Assembly: GCF_011745365.1 (NCBI RefSeq)
Contig: NW_024468912.1
Coordinates: 186,001 to 250,000 of the forward strand
DNA from: Cryphonectria parasitica EP155
Taxonomy: Eukaryota; Ascomycota; Sordariomycetes; Diaporthales; Cryphonectriaceae
Length of the DNA: 64,000 nucleotides
Reading direction: 5' to 3'
Below are positions 45,901 through 58,426 of the stretch, piece after piece. The notes below the pieces were generated by a model. That model was not told where the DNA came from. It did not search any database and saw only the letters and a list, made by a program, of their open reading frames with translations. Each line of letters begins with the position of its first letter. The first letter of the stretch is position 1. Position numbers and translations under genes: made by a program.

Positions 45901-48900
45901 AAGCAGTATTAGCGGGAATGACACCAGCCACTTCAGACTTGGTCATGTAAGGAGCCAGCGTGACCCATGAGGAGTCCGAAGGCTGGCGCGAAGAATCTGC
46001 CACGAACAGGGCCTTCACATCCTTGGTAGCTGCTTGAGCAGTGATAGCCTGGGCAAGGAGTTTCGATGCATTGTGGACAACTACGGTCTCTCCACCCACA
46101 AGAGGATCAACCACGGCCAACGAGACCAGGATAGCAGCCAGCGCGGTGAGTAGTTGGCTATCTGTCGATTTGGTGAGAGGACAGAGGAGAACCGACTCTT
46201 TCTTGACCGTAATGACGGACCGAAGCGAAGGTACCAAGGCCAAACAGCGTGCCTGAGTCTTGGGGTCGGTTCCCAGGACGAGGAACTTGTGACCATAGGC
46301 CGTCCGAACAGCTGACTTGATGGCATGGCTGACTGTCAGCTTGATGGTAGTCTCGTCCTCGGCAGTAATCCCCCACTTGGAAATTTCCCTCAGGGACCAC
46401 ACCCCAGCATCTCTCTGTAGGACAGCGGGTGACTCGGCAATGTTGATCTGGTGGGTTGTGATAGGGCGACGAGCCGAGTTGTATCTATCGTTGCGAGCAG
46501 CGATGGGTCGGAGTCGGGGTACAATCTCATGACCCTCAGCATTGAAGGCAATTTCAGGCTCCTTGGCCCAGAGAAGGTGGCTGCTCTCCGACTCAGAGAC
46601 GCCAGTGATGGCTTGGAAGCGAAGCACCATCTCGACGAGCCTATGAGGATCGAAGCTGGCCAGGTCCTCGATGTCGATGTTCTGGAAGTGCAAAGCCGGA
46701 GTCTCGTGAACAGCAGTACGAGCAAACCCAACCGTCATGTTGGAGAATGGCTCCTCATGCAGACGACCGCTGGTAACCCACAGCAGTTTCGTTGGGGCCA
46801 GGAAGATCGTCTTGAACGCCAAGAACTCCTCGGGCGTCATGTCCTTGAACACAGGCTTGTCCAGCTCTGACAAGCTGACAACAGTGCTGTCGGCACTGAT
46901 GAGGCTGTGGTCCACCTCCTTCAGCGTTTCGAAAGTGTGCACTTGGACCTCCTTCATGGAATCCTGGAGTGACTTGACCAGGCGACGAGTAGGCTCCGTA
47001 CTGCCTCCAACGATGACAAGATTCTTGGTAGGGGCAATAAGGGAGCGCTTGGGTACCTCAGCAGCCAGGGGCTCGCGGAGGAAAGTGACACGATCGTCAA
47101 GGGCTTGTGCAGCAAACACGGTCATACCAATAACGTCCTCGAAGCCCTTCGGAGCCGTTGAGTCGATACCAGCGAAGCCGCTCACCTTGAGCAATCGTTC
47201 CCACTCAGAAGTAGACACGAATGGCGACAGAGGGCGTCCAGTCTCTGCACCGAGCCACCAACCTGGAAGTGTTCCGAAGATGAAACCTCCAGTGCCGTGA
47301 GGCTGACCGTTGTTGCTACCATCAGCAACAACCAGGTAACCACCTGGTTTCAACAGTTTGCTATAATTGTGGCAGTCAGTTAGATGTTCCATATAGGACT
47401 ATCATAACGTCAACATGAATAAATGAAAAAGGCTTACCGAAGGTTTCGCATGGTAACCTCGAGGTCGGGGGTCGCATGAATGACGAGGGAGGCCACGACG
47501 ACATCGTATGTTCCCTCAGTGTATCCCTGCGCAATAGGATCCTGCCCACAGTCGAGCGTCTTGAAGACCATGCGATCCTTGTAATCAGACAAGACATCAG
47601 CAGCCACCTCGAAGAAACCACTGGACACATCCGTGAAGGTGTACGTCAGGAAGTTGGAGCCGAGGTGCTTCAGGATCCTCTTGGTCGCACCACCAGTACC
47701 GGCACCTGAAAAACGTAGTTAGTTATGCTCCGGTCATTGAACGAGATGCTCGTCTTTCTCTTCTTTATCCAAGCTTACCAATTTCAAGAATGTTGAGGTG
47801 GGGGTATCTCTCAGCCAGCTGGGAGATAGTTCTGCTCATCCACAAGCCAGACTGAAGGAAACCGAAACCGCCAGCATAGTAATCATCCAAGACATTGTTG
47901 ACGCGGAACTCCTCGAGCATATTCGTCTCTCCCTTGAAGACACGCGGCATCTGCTCTCCAACGAGATGCATGACGCGAGCATCGGGCAGATCAGCGAATC
48001 GAGCCGTGGCGTTGAGCATGTCCTCCTTGGTATCGTTCAACCACTCCTTTTTAGCCCATTTGTGGTTTCCACTCTGAACTAGCTCAGTAATATGGCGAGC
48101 ATACCGCAGATAGTAGTTGTGAGGTGCCTCCTTTCGTAGAGGAGAGTCTTCGGGCACTTGAAGGTCGAACTGCCGCAGGTAGTAGGTTGAGATGCGCTCC
48201 AAGGCCATCAGAATATCCTCGTGATACTTGCTCACGGTGGTGTCACGAGACGCTAGCTCGCCATCAAGCTGCGTCTTGACCCAGTGGATCTTGGAGAAGA
48301 CCTTGCGGTCATCTTTGGCAGTAGCTGAGCCCATAGGAACCAGCTCGACGCCCTGTAGCTGAATGGCAGCGCAGGCGGAGTCGTTCGTATACAGGCTGAC
48401 ATCACCCCTGAATCCCGAAGCTTTGGGCTCTCCAAGCTTCGCATCAACTGTCATGTTGGTCATGGACTCGCAAAGCGCAGGGTTGATACGGATGTTGCCC
48501 ATGCCTGTGGGCAGGTGCATCGTGAGGATCTGGTCATCGCCTGGGTAGCTGAAGGCCAAGATGAGAGACTGGATAGCACCGTCGAACTCCGCAGGATGCA
48601 CCAGGACAGGGTTTCCAAACGCTTCTCGGGGCGCCGAGTGGACTGCGCAGACGCTGGTTCCCAGTTTTCTCCTCAGCTTTGACAGAGACCGGAACGGTCC
48701 GTCAAAGCCGTAGCCAAGGGTTGCCAAAAGACTGTAGAATCTCTCTGAGTCCACAGAGATCATATGGGGCGGTACAGGAGCACGCTTAGGTAGCGTAGCC
48801 TTAGACGGCTCTCCCAGAGTGATTTCGATATCAGCCTGAGCAACCAATGTCAGGTCTTCATTGGTCCCGAGACCAGCAGAATATGTGAACTTGGCATGGA

Positions 48901-51900
48901 TTCGATCATCGCTTGGGCTGTGAATATCGGAAAGGCAAGTCGAAATCTCGATGCCGGCATCATCTTGGTTGAACGTCAAAGCCTGGTGGATCACAAAGTC
49001 CTTGAGCTCAAAGAGGCGCACGCTGCGGTCGCCTGCGACAACACGTGCCCCCTCCAGGGCCGTGCAAACATAACCTGCGGCAGGGAACACAGTCTGGCTT
49101 TGGACCTGATGGCCAGAGAGCCACTCAATCTCACTGGCTCGCAGCAAATGTCCCCAGTGCAAGCGATGTGCAGCGCTGTCGGGCAGCATGGTTCCCAATA
49201 GCGGGTTGAATGTCTGATCCTGGATCCTCATCTTTCTTGTCTTGCGCGACTCGTGCCAGTGAGATGCCTCGTGGCTCCACTGGTAACTTGGGAGTCCCTT
49301 GAGAACACGAACAGCAGACTTGTCATCGTTGACTGCCAAATCATAGGCGTGCAAGTCGACGTGTTTGTCTCCAAGGTGAGACCACAGGGAGCCAAGGCAC
49401 GATGCGAAGCTCAGAATGGCATCTGATCCTCTCGACAGCACGCCGTAATACGGGATAGACTTGCCCAGTACCTCCTGCATGGTCTGGCTTGCTGGGCCCT
49501 TCAGCGTAGGGTGGGGCCCAACCTCGATCGCGAGATCGTAGTCATCTGTTTCCAGAGCCACACTGAGGGCTTGGTGAAATAGTACAGGGCTGATCATGTT
49601 ATCGGCCCAGTACTCGGCACCAATGTTCATATCAGGTGTGACCTGGCGGCAGTGGACACTCGAGATCCATGAGATTTTCTGTGTGGGCTCAACTGCGCGA
49701 GCACCGGAAGCCTTGATCGCCGCAACGTAAGGAGGACCACAGTTCAACATGTGATTAGAGTGATAGGCTTTATCAACGCGAAGCTTTCGGTTGAACCTCT
49801 TTTCGTCATCCAAGATGATCTTGACCTCGTCGATGGCGTCCTCATCTCCAGAAATAGTCACACTCGAGGACGAATTCACGGCTGCGACACAAACACGACC
49901 AGCAAAGACCTCATCCGTGCAGAGGGCTTGAGCATCCTCGTCTGACATGCCCGCAGCCAACATAGCACCCATGATACCACCACCGTTCGGGCTCGCGATC
50001 TTGTCAATGAAGTGGCCACGGGAGTAGGCAACGAAGATGGCATCGCGAGCCGAGAGATAACCTGCAGCGTACGCAGCAGCCACCTCTCCAGACGAGTGAC
50101 CGACGACGCCGTCAAACTGGACGCCTGCAAGTCTGAGCAGGTCGACAAGCAGAATCTGGATAGCAGTAGACAGCGACGAGAACGCGCCCTTGGTAACTCG
50201 TGAGGCATCTGCACCAGCGCAAATCTCTTCCTGAAGAGACCAGGTAGGGCGCAGATCGTCCTGAGGGAGCTGATCGAGATGGCCCTGGAGTTCCTGGATA
50301 ATCTTGCGTGCGGTGGCTGATTTCTCAATTAACTCGGCACCCATGCGAGCGTATTGAGATCCCTGGCCGGTGAAGATGGCCAGGATCTTGGGCCGTTTCC
50401 CGTTGGACGGTGTGGAGAATCTTGTGCCCAACTTCTCAAGCTCGGTTCCCTCGAGTTCCTTTCTGATCTTGGCCGCTAGGTCGTCTGCCGAGGTGGCAGA
50501 AATGGAGGTCCGGTATTGGAATGCAGATCGCCGCTTCTGCAGCGTGTAGGCCAGATCGCGCACGTTGATCGAAGGATCCTTTTCAAGAAAGTCGGCGTAT
50601 GCAGACAGACTGGATTGCAGTGACTTGCGCGTGTGGGCCGAGAACACAAAGGGGCTATATTGCACCGCAGGGCTTCCTGATGAGACAGCTGACGAGGACG
50701 CGGGCTCGTAGCTCTCAAGAATGGCATGGGCGTTGGCACCGCCAAAGCCGAAACTGTTCACACTGGCTCGTCTTGGCTGGCCGGGCTGAGGTTGGGGCCA
50801 CGCCTTGGGTGCCTTGACGATCTCCAGGTTTTTTGTAAAAGGTGCAACCCGTTCACTCAGGTTCTCCAGCAGCATGTTCGGCGGCACAACGGAATGCTGG
50901 AGTGCCAAAGATGCCTTCAAGACAGCTGCAACACCTGCCGTGCCCTCGGTGTGGCCAAGGATGGTTTTAATAGAACCAACGTACAAAGGCTCCCCGGCCT
51001 TGGGGGCAAAATCTTGGCCGAAAAAGGCACTGGAAATGGCCTCGGCCTCGATCGGATCTCCTGCTGGCGTACCTATATTCATTTTGGTTAGAAACATTGC
51101 AAAAATGGTTTTATTGAATGACCTAGAAATGAGGAAGCCTGAAAAGGATACTCACCAGTTCCGTGGGCCTCAAAAAACTGTGGACGGTCAGATTGCTTGG
51201 TGATATCGAGTCCCGCCCTGGAGTATGTCTTGCGGATCAAGGCCTGCTGGGAGGTGGCACTTGGCATGGTAATACCGGTAGTTGCTATATATCTCAAGGT
51301 CAGCGTTCAAACACACCCCATTTAGAATGGGAACGGGGGTTTCCAATTGCATTGGATTACTCACCTCCATCCTGGTTCAAGGCCGTCTCGCGAATAATGC
51401 ACTCAATGTTGTCTCCGTCCGCAATGGCTTGGCTCAGCGTCTTGAGAACGCAAGCTGCTACACCGTCGCCACGTGCATATCCATTGGCATCTTTGTCCCA
51501 CATTTTACTGCGACCTAACAAGAAGCAAAAAAACCACATGCAAATTAGTCGAAGTCCAGTAAATGAAATTGGCTTAAGACCTTGCGGAAGAAAAGTACGA
51601 ACCGTCGGGGGACAGCATCTTGAGCTTGCTTTCCACAATGTAGTTTTCTGGACCAAGAAGAAGATTGGATCCACAGGCGAGCGCAACTCGGGACTCGCCT
51701 GATCTGAGTGACTGAACAGCCAGGTGTACTGCCACAAGGCTAGACGAGCAGGCCGTGTCTAGTGTAATAGAAGGGCCATGCCAGTCAAAGAAGTAAGAGA
51801 TTCGATTTGAAAGAATACTGCGCCCAATGCCGGTAGCAGTATAAGTGGGAGCAGTGTTCACTGAAAAGCCTGGAGGTTAGTCGATGCCGTCTTCATAATA

Positions 51901-52358
51901 TCACTGAAATGGTTGACAAGGTACTGACAGTCGCGTAACAGGTTGGCTTCGTAGTCGCTGCACATGACACCAACATAAACAGCAGTGTCGCTACCTCGCA
52001 ACTCATCAATCGTCAACCCGGCTGATTCCAGACCCTCATAGACGGTTTCCATCAGTACGCGCTGCTGGGGGTCTATGGCCTTAGCCTCAATGGGCTTGAT
52101 TCCGAAAAACTCCGTATCGAAGGCTGTCACGTCTTCTTCGAGCAGATATGAGTATCGAATATTGCTGTGTCCATGATACGCCGAGTCGGGGTGATAGTAG
52201 GCATCCGCATTGAAACGAGTCTTTGGGATTTCGCTGCGGACATCTCTGGGGTTGTTCAGAAGCTCCCAGAGCTTGGAGGGCGAGGACGCGCCACCGGCGA
52301 AGTGGCAAGCACTTCCCACCATCGCTATCGGCTCGTTCACTGTAGATTTCTGGGCCAT
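42994..52358 (-). CDS. Highly reducing PKS with terminal reductase (KS-AT-DH-MT-KR-ACP-R)
   Basis: 2889-residue iterative PKS in ten exons: 52358-51929, 51860-51603, 51514-51365, 51284-51156, 51072-47779, 47705-47438, 47360-45384, 45304-45009, 44929-44519 and 44450-42994. Domains: KS with DTACSSS near 178, EAHGTGTPAGD and GHTEG; AT with GHSSGE near 645; DH with [17 protein letters not shown] near 973; C-methyltransferase with [10 protein letters not shown] near 1420, completed only by splicing; about 500 residues with no NADPH motif where an ER would sit; KR with GLSGALG near 2119 and [11 protein letters not shown] with GLDSL near 2430; thioester reductase with TGVSGLLG near 2571 and YIAAK. 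Lack of ER plus terminal R recalls betaenone synthase Bet1. The product should be a C-methylated reduced chain released as an aldehyde or alcohol. No NRPS module is present. Confidence 0.95.
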
Positions 52359-53683
52359 TTTGATTCTGTTCCTCGTGATAATTATTGAAAATTCGGGGAG
52401 AGAAGATGCAAGTTGAGTTGACTTTGGCGAGGATTTCAGTGACTCTGAAGGTTTGTGATAGATGCGCTATGTCTAGGCGATGGGGACTAGGTCTATCTTT
52501 AAAAAGAGATGATGAGGATGTTGACGACCGAGATATCTTCGATGGGAAATACTGATGTTGAACAGATTTTGACGAGTTCTCATCCCATACCCTTCCATAC
52601 AAAAAGCTGTCTGTTATTCCAGGCGCACTGCAGACATCTAATACAATTTGTTCTATGGCTCCATCTACACCATTTCGAACACGTCGCCACACTCAGATCT
52701 GCGGCATCCGAGCTCAGCTTCCATTGCCATGCCACTATCTCCAGCTGTTTGGCCCCGATATCAAGGCCGGGAATTTTCCACCCAGCATTTTGTTCCTCGA
52801 AATAGGATTGCAGGATTAAGCCGATAGGGGGGAAATCATTGACTGCCTAGCCGTACCGTTACTGGGACCCGGTAATATGAAGTAAAAGAAACGGGGCCGG
52901 TCGCTGAAGGATTTGGCAACGTGGCGCACCCGACTGGGCAGAAAGAAGGATTTCTCATATCTCCCGAACTACGAACAGGGGTTTTCTTTGCACGACATGA
53001 GAATACCAAATCAAGTACGGAAAGATTGTGTCAGTCTATCTAGCTACAGTCTATATGCGTGTCTACAGGCTCCACGTGCAAGTCTCTGTCGATGCATGTG
53101 GAAGCACTGATCAGAGGACGGTTTCTCCGGTCCGCCGATCTCCTGCCTACGAGGACTGGTAGATCCTTATCAGTGCAATAATCCTTCGGTTTTGGCAATA
53201 AGATTCGCCTTGTCTTGCGTTGTGTTGTTGCTGCCTTCGGTGATTGTACGTACCTGTATTGGGTGTAGGGGATGTCTCTCTTTTCGTGTGTAATTTCGGA
53301 ATTGCACATGCATGGCTGAATAGATTCCTGCGCATCTGGGAAAGATGTGAGCATCCAGGCTTGGTCCATTGAGTTTCTATACTTCTCTAAACGGCGTAAG
53401 TGTCGACCACTTTAAGAATCAGTATCGAGGCAAAACAGGATAGTTCTTTTTTAACCCAATGGGAATGGGTACCATTTGAGACTGACATCTTCGTTGGGTA
53501 TAATTGTATTTAGTTTGAGTTGTCATTTGTCATTAATACGGAGTAGAAGATAGCATTTCATTCGAGTACAGTCACTGGGTCTGATGCGTGTGGTGAAGGT
53601 ATCAACAATCCCTATGAGGGGCAACGGCCAATTTGGTCAACAGGTATCTACAAAACAATTATCTCTCCATGTTGGAATATCTA
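52359..53683. other. PKS promoter region and trans-ER 3' flank
   Basis: 1.3 kb upstream of the PKS. It contains CG-rich patches (CCGTACCG, GGGACCCGG near 52850-52875), but no motif I could match to other promoters in the cluster. No gene seen. Confidence 0.5.
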
Positions 53684-54845
53684 TCAGTTCTGTGGGATCC
53701 GTATAACCAATTTTTGTCCATGGACCTCGCCCTTTCTTAGCATGGTCAAACCCTCAATGATACTGTCCCATCCGTTTTCCAGCTCACGGAGGGGATGTGT
53801 CTTGATGCGCCCCGACTCCATCAGCAGGTGCATTTCACGAACCCACTGCATCCCTATCTCCATGAGCTTCATATCAGCGGGTCGCGTGTACACCGAGTTG
53901 CCCATGGGCAACTCCATGTCGATGCCGAGGACCTGGAATCCCATCACCTCCTTGACCTTCACTGCACGACGTGTGCGCCATGCCTCGGGGCACTCCTCAA
54001 GACAGGCGTAGCGTCCACCGGTGCGAGCCAAGGCATTGTAGCAAATCTCCACCGATTCGGCGTCCGTTATGCAGTCCAGAACACGACGTATAGGTTTCTT
54101 TGCAAGCGCTTGGACCTCCTTTACACAATCCTTGGACGTGTACGATGCCGTGCCAACAGCTCCATATTCCATGGCCAATGCCGCTGACTTGGCTGAAGCA
54201 ATTGCAATCGGGGTGTAACCCATCCTGTAGAATTTGTCAAGAATCAGCCTCAAGCCCACTTTTCCACGAGAAATACTGGTCTACAAACAGGGTCAATAGC
54301 TGGCAGGCTAACGTCCCGGAGGCCGTGCCGCCGCCGTAAACAAGAATGGGTTCCCCGGCTTGATGCGTGGGCTTAGTTGGCAGACCCTCGAGTCCCAGGG
54401 CTTCAGGGTCTGACAAGGCCAAACATAACGTCGACCACCCAACGCCAAGAGACGCAGCCTCCACATCTCTCCATGTCTTGGGAACCTCAACCAACAGGCG
54501 GGAGTCGACGACACACCACTGTGCGAAAGCACCGTTGTCGAGGTCTTTGGGGTTATACGGGAACAGTGCGCCGCACACCCTCGTACCAGCCGGGAACCGA
54601 GCTTGTTCCGACGCTTCCTCGACGATGCCGCAAAAGTCGCAGCCAGCGATGCTGCCCGGCGTGTTCAGGTGTGTGACCATCTTGTGGTCGTTCGGGTTCA
54701 ATGCCACCGCTAGAACCCTCACGAGCACATGATGCTCTGTGGGGGGCTTGGGAACTGGCGCTGTTCTACTGACTTCTAGTGGGAGGTCTGGCGATGGCCC
54801 TTTTTTGGTCTGCACGATGGCGGTTTGGGTTGTCGGTACAGGCAT
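53684..54845 (-). CDS. Trans-acting enoyl reductase (LovC/Bet3-like, MDR family)
   Basis: 365-residue medium-chain dehydrogenase/reductase in two exons (54845-54289 and 54224-53684; intron 54225-54288). The N-terminal GroES-like domain reads HHVLVRVLAVALNPNDHKM and AGCDFCGIVEE. The cofactor site follows as ILVYGGGTASGTLACQLLTL, joined by splicing to MGYTPIAIASAKSAALA. No zinc-ligand set is present, as in LovC-type enzymes. These stand-alone proteins dock on a reducing PKS that lacks its own ER domain and reduce selected enoyl intermediates with NADPH. The gene lies 1.3 kb upstream of just such a PKS, on the same strand, which makes the pairing strong inference. Confidence 0.92.
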
Positions 54846-55900
54846 CGTGAATAGAGACTTGATGATTGGTTGCTTGAGATCTTGGTCCGACGATGGTTAT
54901 TTGATGACTATGATGCAACTCGAATCAATATTGTCAGGATATCTCGACATTGTTGTACATGTACTCGACATTTCAATAATTCATCACTTCATTCAATAGG
55001 CAACGAAGAATTTCTGACATCATGTCAAGGCGACCCCCCTGGGAATATTCGCTACGCATGCTGTGAAGCCGGAGAAGTTCAATACAGAACCAGTGTCGAA
55101 TTCCTGAATGGGGAAAACTATGGAAAATCCAATCGGAACCGCACCGGGAATTACTTATGCACCGGTGACCGGATCTTACTTGCATAAGAATAAAAGGTTC
55201 TCGCACCGCACGCCACTTTTGACCCGCCGCGCCTTCATCTCGGCTATGTAAGCAATCCTACCGGCATTTGCAAGTGGGATTTGACAATTGCCTTCAGCCT
55301 CAGGATCATCTATGGCGCCAGTCAGGCCGGTTCAGGGGCAACTGGTAGCGAGAGGAAGGCATCAGCTTGTTGGATGGGGCAGAGTAGAACTCTGCTAGTC
55401 ATTCTGCATCCTGCGTGCAAACTTGCTCGATTTTACAGTGTGGTGTTCTTCTCCTTTCTCGTACAGTGCTTGTAAACCAGCCCCTGCTTGTCATAGGGCG
55501 GGGAACCCGTTGTGACAGCTAGCCAAGCAGGAAATTCTTTACGGAGCGGGAAATGAGGAAATGAATACACCCAGATGAATCTAAATTTTATTGGCTGGGC
55601 ACAAAGCGATTCATCATTTCTCAACGGTGCACTAGATACAAAGCATTCGAAAACATGGAGAACCCCTGGAAAACATATTTTGTGGGCAATTGTACCATTA
55701 AGGTTTCTTATCGCAGTAATTGATTTTACCACATCATGTTCGTCGTAAGATATGCAATTGCGATATTATATAAACATATATACGCAAGTTGAACTAGAAC
55801 TGACAAGGCATGCCACTTCCTGGGATTTTATAGTCGTTTTAGGTTTGTAGGTATCTACAGACAGTGGCAATGAACGACTCATTCAATCAGGGCCCTTGAC
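54846..55900. other. Intergenic: trans-ER promoter
   Basis: 1.05 kb. CCGG-rich patches occur at 55130-55175 (CGGAACCGCACCGG, CACCGGTGACCGG). No gene recognised. Confidence 0.5.
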
Positions 55901-56947
55901 TTATTTCTTGTCAATAGGGGTAAGATCCTTCACCGCTTCCAGGTTGTCAAGGCGCGCCTGCGACTTCATCTTTATCAACTGAGCCGCCGTGGTAGTCAGG
56001 GGTAGCCACAGAGGAACTTTATCGTTTCGGCTGGCGACGAGGTACAGCACACCGGCCACGGCAGAAGGCGGTGTGCCGCCACCGGAAGCCGCGGCCTTCT
56101 TGACCCAAGCAGCCAGCTGACGTGCAGGCATGTCGGCCCCGTCGTAGGCCTCGTGAACCTTGATATGCTTCTTGCTTCCGTGCTCGAACTCTGTCTTTAC
56201 GCCGCCAGGCTCGACGACGCAGATGTTGACTAAGCGGAGCGAGGGAAGGAAAGAAAGAAAAGAAGTCAGCTCATGGTGGCAACTCGTGTTTGTTCCCAGG
56301 AAACTTAATGGACTTACTGTTCCAGTCGGGGTGCAGTTCCCGCGCGAAAGACTCTGACCAGCCCTCCACAGCAAACTTGCTCGCGTGGTAAAAGGCCTGG
56401 CCGGGAAAAGCGGCAACGCCAGCGAGCGAGGATATATTGAAAATGATGCCACCGCGGTGCTCCTTGGACTGTCTCATCACTCGGGTGGCGTTCGTTGCCA
56501 CGCGTACGGTACCGAAGAAATTGGTCTCGAGCTGGTCGTGCATTTCTTCCTCAGTCGCCGCCTCTGTGTCGCCTGCCAGCTCGTATCCGGCATTGTTGAC
56601 GAGAATGTCAATGTGGAACTTGTCTCCAAAGTGGTCCGCAGCAGCCTTAAACGCCTTCCCCACCGAGACGGGAGATGCAACGTCCAGAGTTAACTTCAGA
56701 ATGGAGTCGTTGTCGGGAAGATATGACAGGCTGGAGGGGTTTCGGGCTGTTGCGATGAGGCGCTGGCCGGCCTTGCTGGCGACGAGCTCTGCGATGGCAC
56801 GACCAATGCCGCTGGAGCACCCGGTGACTAGAATGCCAAGATTAATTAGCCTTACTGATTAATACCAAAAAAAACAATAGGCGGTTTCGTACTGAACCAG
56901 GTAGCATCAGCTGGCAGCTGATATGGCTTAGTGTTGACTGGGTTCAT
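55901..56947 (-). CDS. Short-chain dehydrogenase/reductase
   Basis: 297-residue classical SDR in three exons (56947-56893, 56827-56318 and 56229-55901). The cofactor motif TGCSSGIGRAIAE appears right after the first junction. It is followed by NNAG (ILVNNAGYELAG), the catalytic Ser in NISSLAGV and YHASK with catalytic Tyr and Lys. After splicing intron 56230-56317 the sequence continues INICVVEPGGVKTEFEHG. It would oxidise an alcohol or reduce a ketone with NAD(P)(H). The position between the trans-ER and the regulator suggests a tailoring step in the PKS pathway; the betaenone cluster is reported to carry an SDR as well. Substrate unknown. Confidence 0.9.
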
Positions 56948-58426
56948 TCTGCTTCACTGTTCAAGAAATGCAGACGCAATCAGAGACCATTGTCGTCGAC
57001 AGCTGAGATGTATGAAGAAGACTCCCCTCACGGTAATTTAAACCTCAACAACACGTATTATACCCCGCCGCTCCGCCGGACAGGTCATACAAGCGGGCTC
57101 TAGGAGGATGGCAACAATCCCTGGCAGCAAAGCATAAGCTGCATTAGTGGTTCTGCAGGTTGCAGCCCCCTTGGAGCTGACTCAAGCATGGGCTCAGATC
57201 GACCGTTTGGGACCAACGGCAGAAACGGATTCATTTGGAAGCGGGATGGATTTCTCCCTTGAAAGCCAAGCTCTGGTTGAGACGGTCCAGCTGAGCATTA
57301 GATTAGCGGTACAGGACAAAATTCCCGAATGCCTGTGACACACGGTAACACCGAAGTAGTGGACAAGTTACCACGGTATCAGCGCCTGAGCGGGGTGGGT
57401 CGACGGAAGACCGCCGCTGTTAGCGAAGTGGCATGTTTCCAATACACGAAGACTACTGACGGAGACGCTGTCCCACGACCGGGTATCGAGTCCAACGACA
57501 TCGTATTGATCGACGTTTGGCTTTGAAGAAGGAGTATGGTCGGATTGTGACGCAAATGAGGTAATCGTGGGCATTCCTTCCATAGAAAAGGGCCAATGGA
57601 AAGAATTCACATAGGTGTTGATTGATTTGGAGTAAAAACAAAGGGAAACAGTGGAATTGATTATATTGCGATTTCCCTTTTTCCCCCTTCCCAAACGGTA
57701 CTAAATATAAATGATATCCGCATTCTTTCCATAAGCAGTCGAGACTGGTAAAACCGTTACAGGTTTCCCAATTTTCCAATAAGTCATATTTTGAGTTCTG
57801 GAAGAAAAGAAATATACATGGAACAATAGCTCCATTGTAGTGCCGATTGTACGATCACACCCCCGTTTTTCAAAGTTCCCCAGGTTACAACACCTTCCCA
57901 TTTTGCCTAGTTCTATCCTCATTAGTGTGTTGCAATTGAGTTGGAAGCTCGTTCCCAACAGGTCCGCGTGTGCTGGAACCACAAAGGCCTCCGAAGTCTT
58001 TCACGTAAACACTACTGCAAGATATGCAGCCTGCGCCGCAAGCGAACTGACCAATGATCGTGGCTTGCGGTGACAATGAGCTGTTGGCAATCGATGGTGG
58101 ATCGAGACTTTGTGGCGCGATAGCATCAAATCCTACAGAAATCCTGCACAGCACGGGCGTGCCGATCAGAGCCCCAGGGCGTGGAACTGGAACAGGCTGA
58201 CGATTACGCTCGAGAAACGTGTCAGATACATTTATGATTCAGTTGCGTCTTGAATTGAAGTGCCGAACGAATACATACTCTTGCAAACGGACCTTTTTTT
58301 TGATAGGTGCCCACTCGATGACTTGTCTCTCCCGCCGATATACCAAGTGAGGTCCGCAGGGATGCTAGTAGCTGTTTAGCCAGCACTGCTTATTCGCTAT
58401 CATCACCAGTATCGTCGTCCCTGGGA
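56948..58426. other. Divergent intergenic region (SDR and regulator promoters)
   Basis: 1.48 kb. CGG-N5-CCG (CGGTAACACCG) lies at about 57343-57353. An open frame at 57885-58200 (-) with a CGAGCISC cluster has no supported start and is not annotated as a gene. Confidence 0.5.

Noticed and set aside
57885..58200. Possible small Cys-containing protein (-), with FACGAGCISC
   Set aside because: No in-frame ATG, no clear splice partner and no signal peptide in the same frame; kept only as a curiosity.
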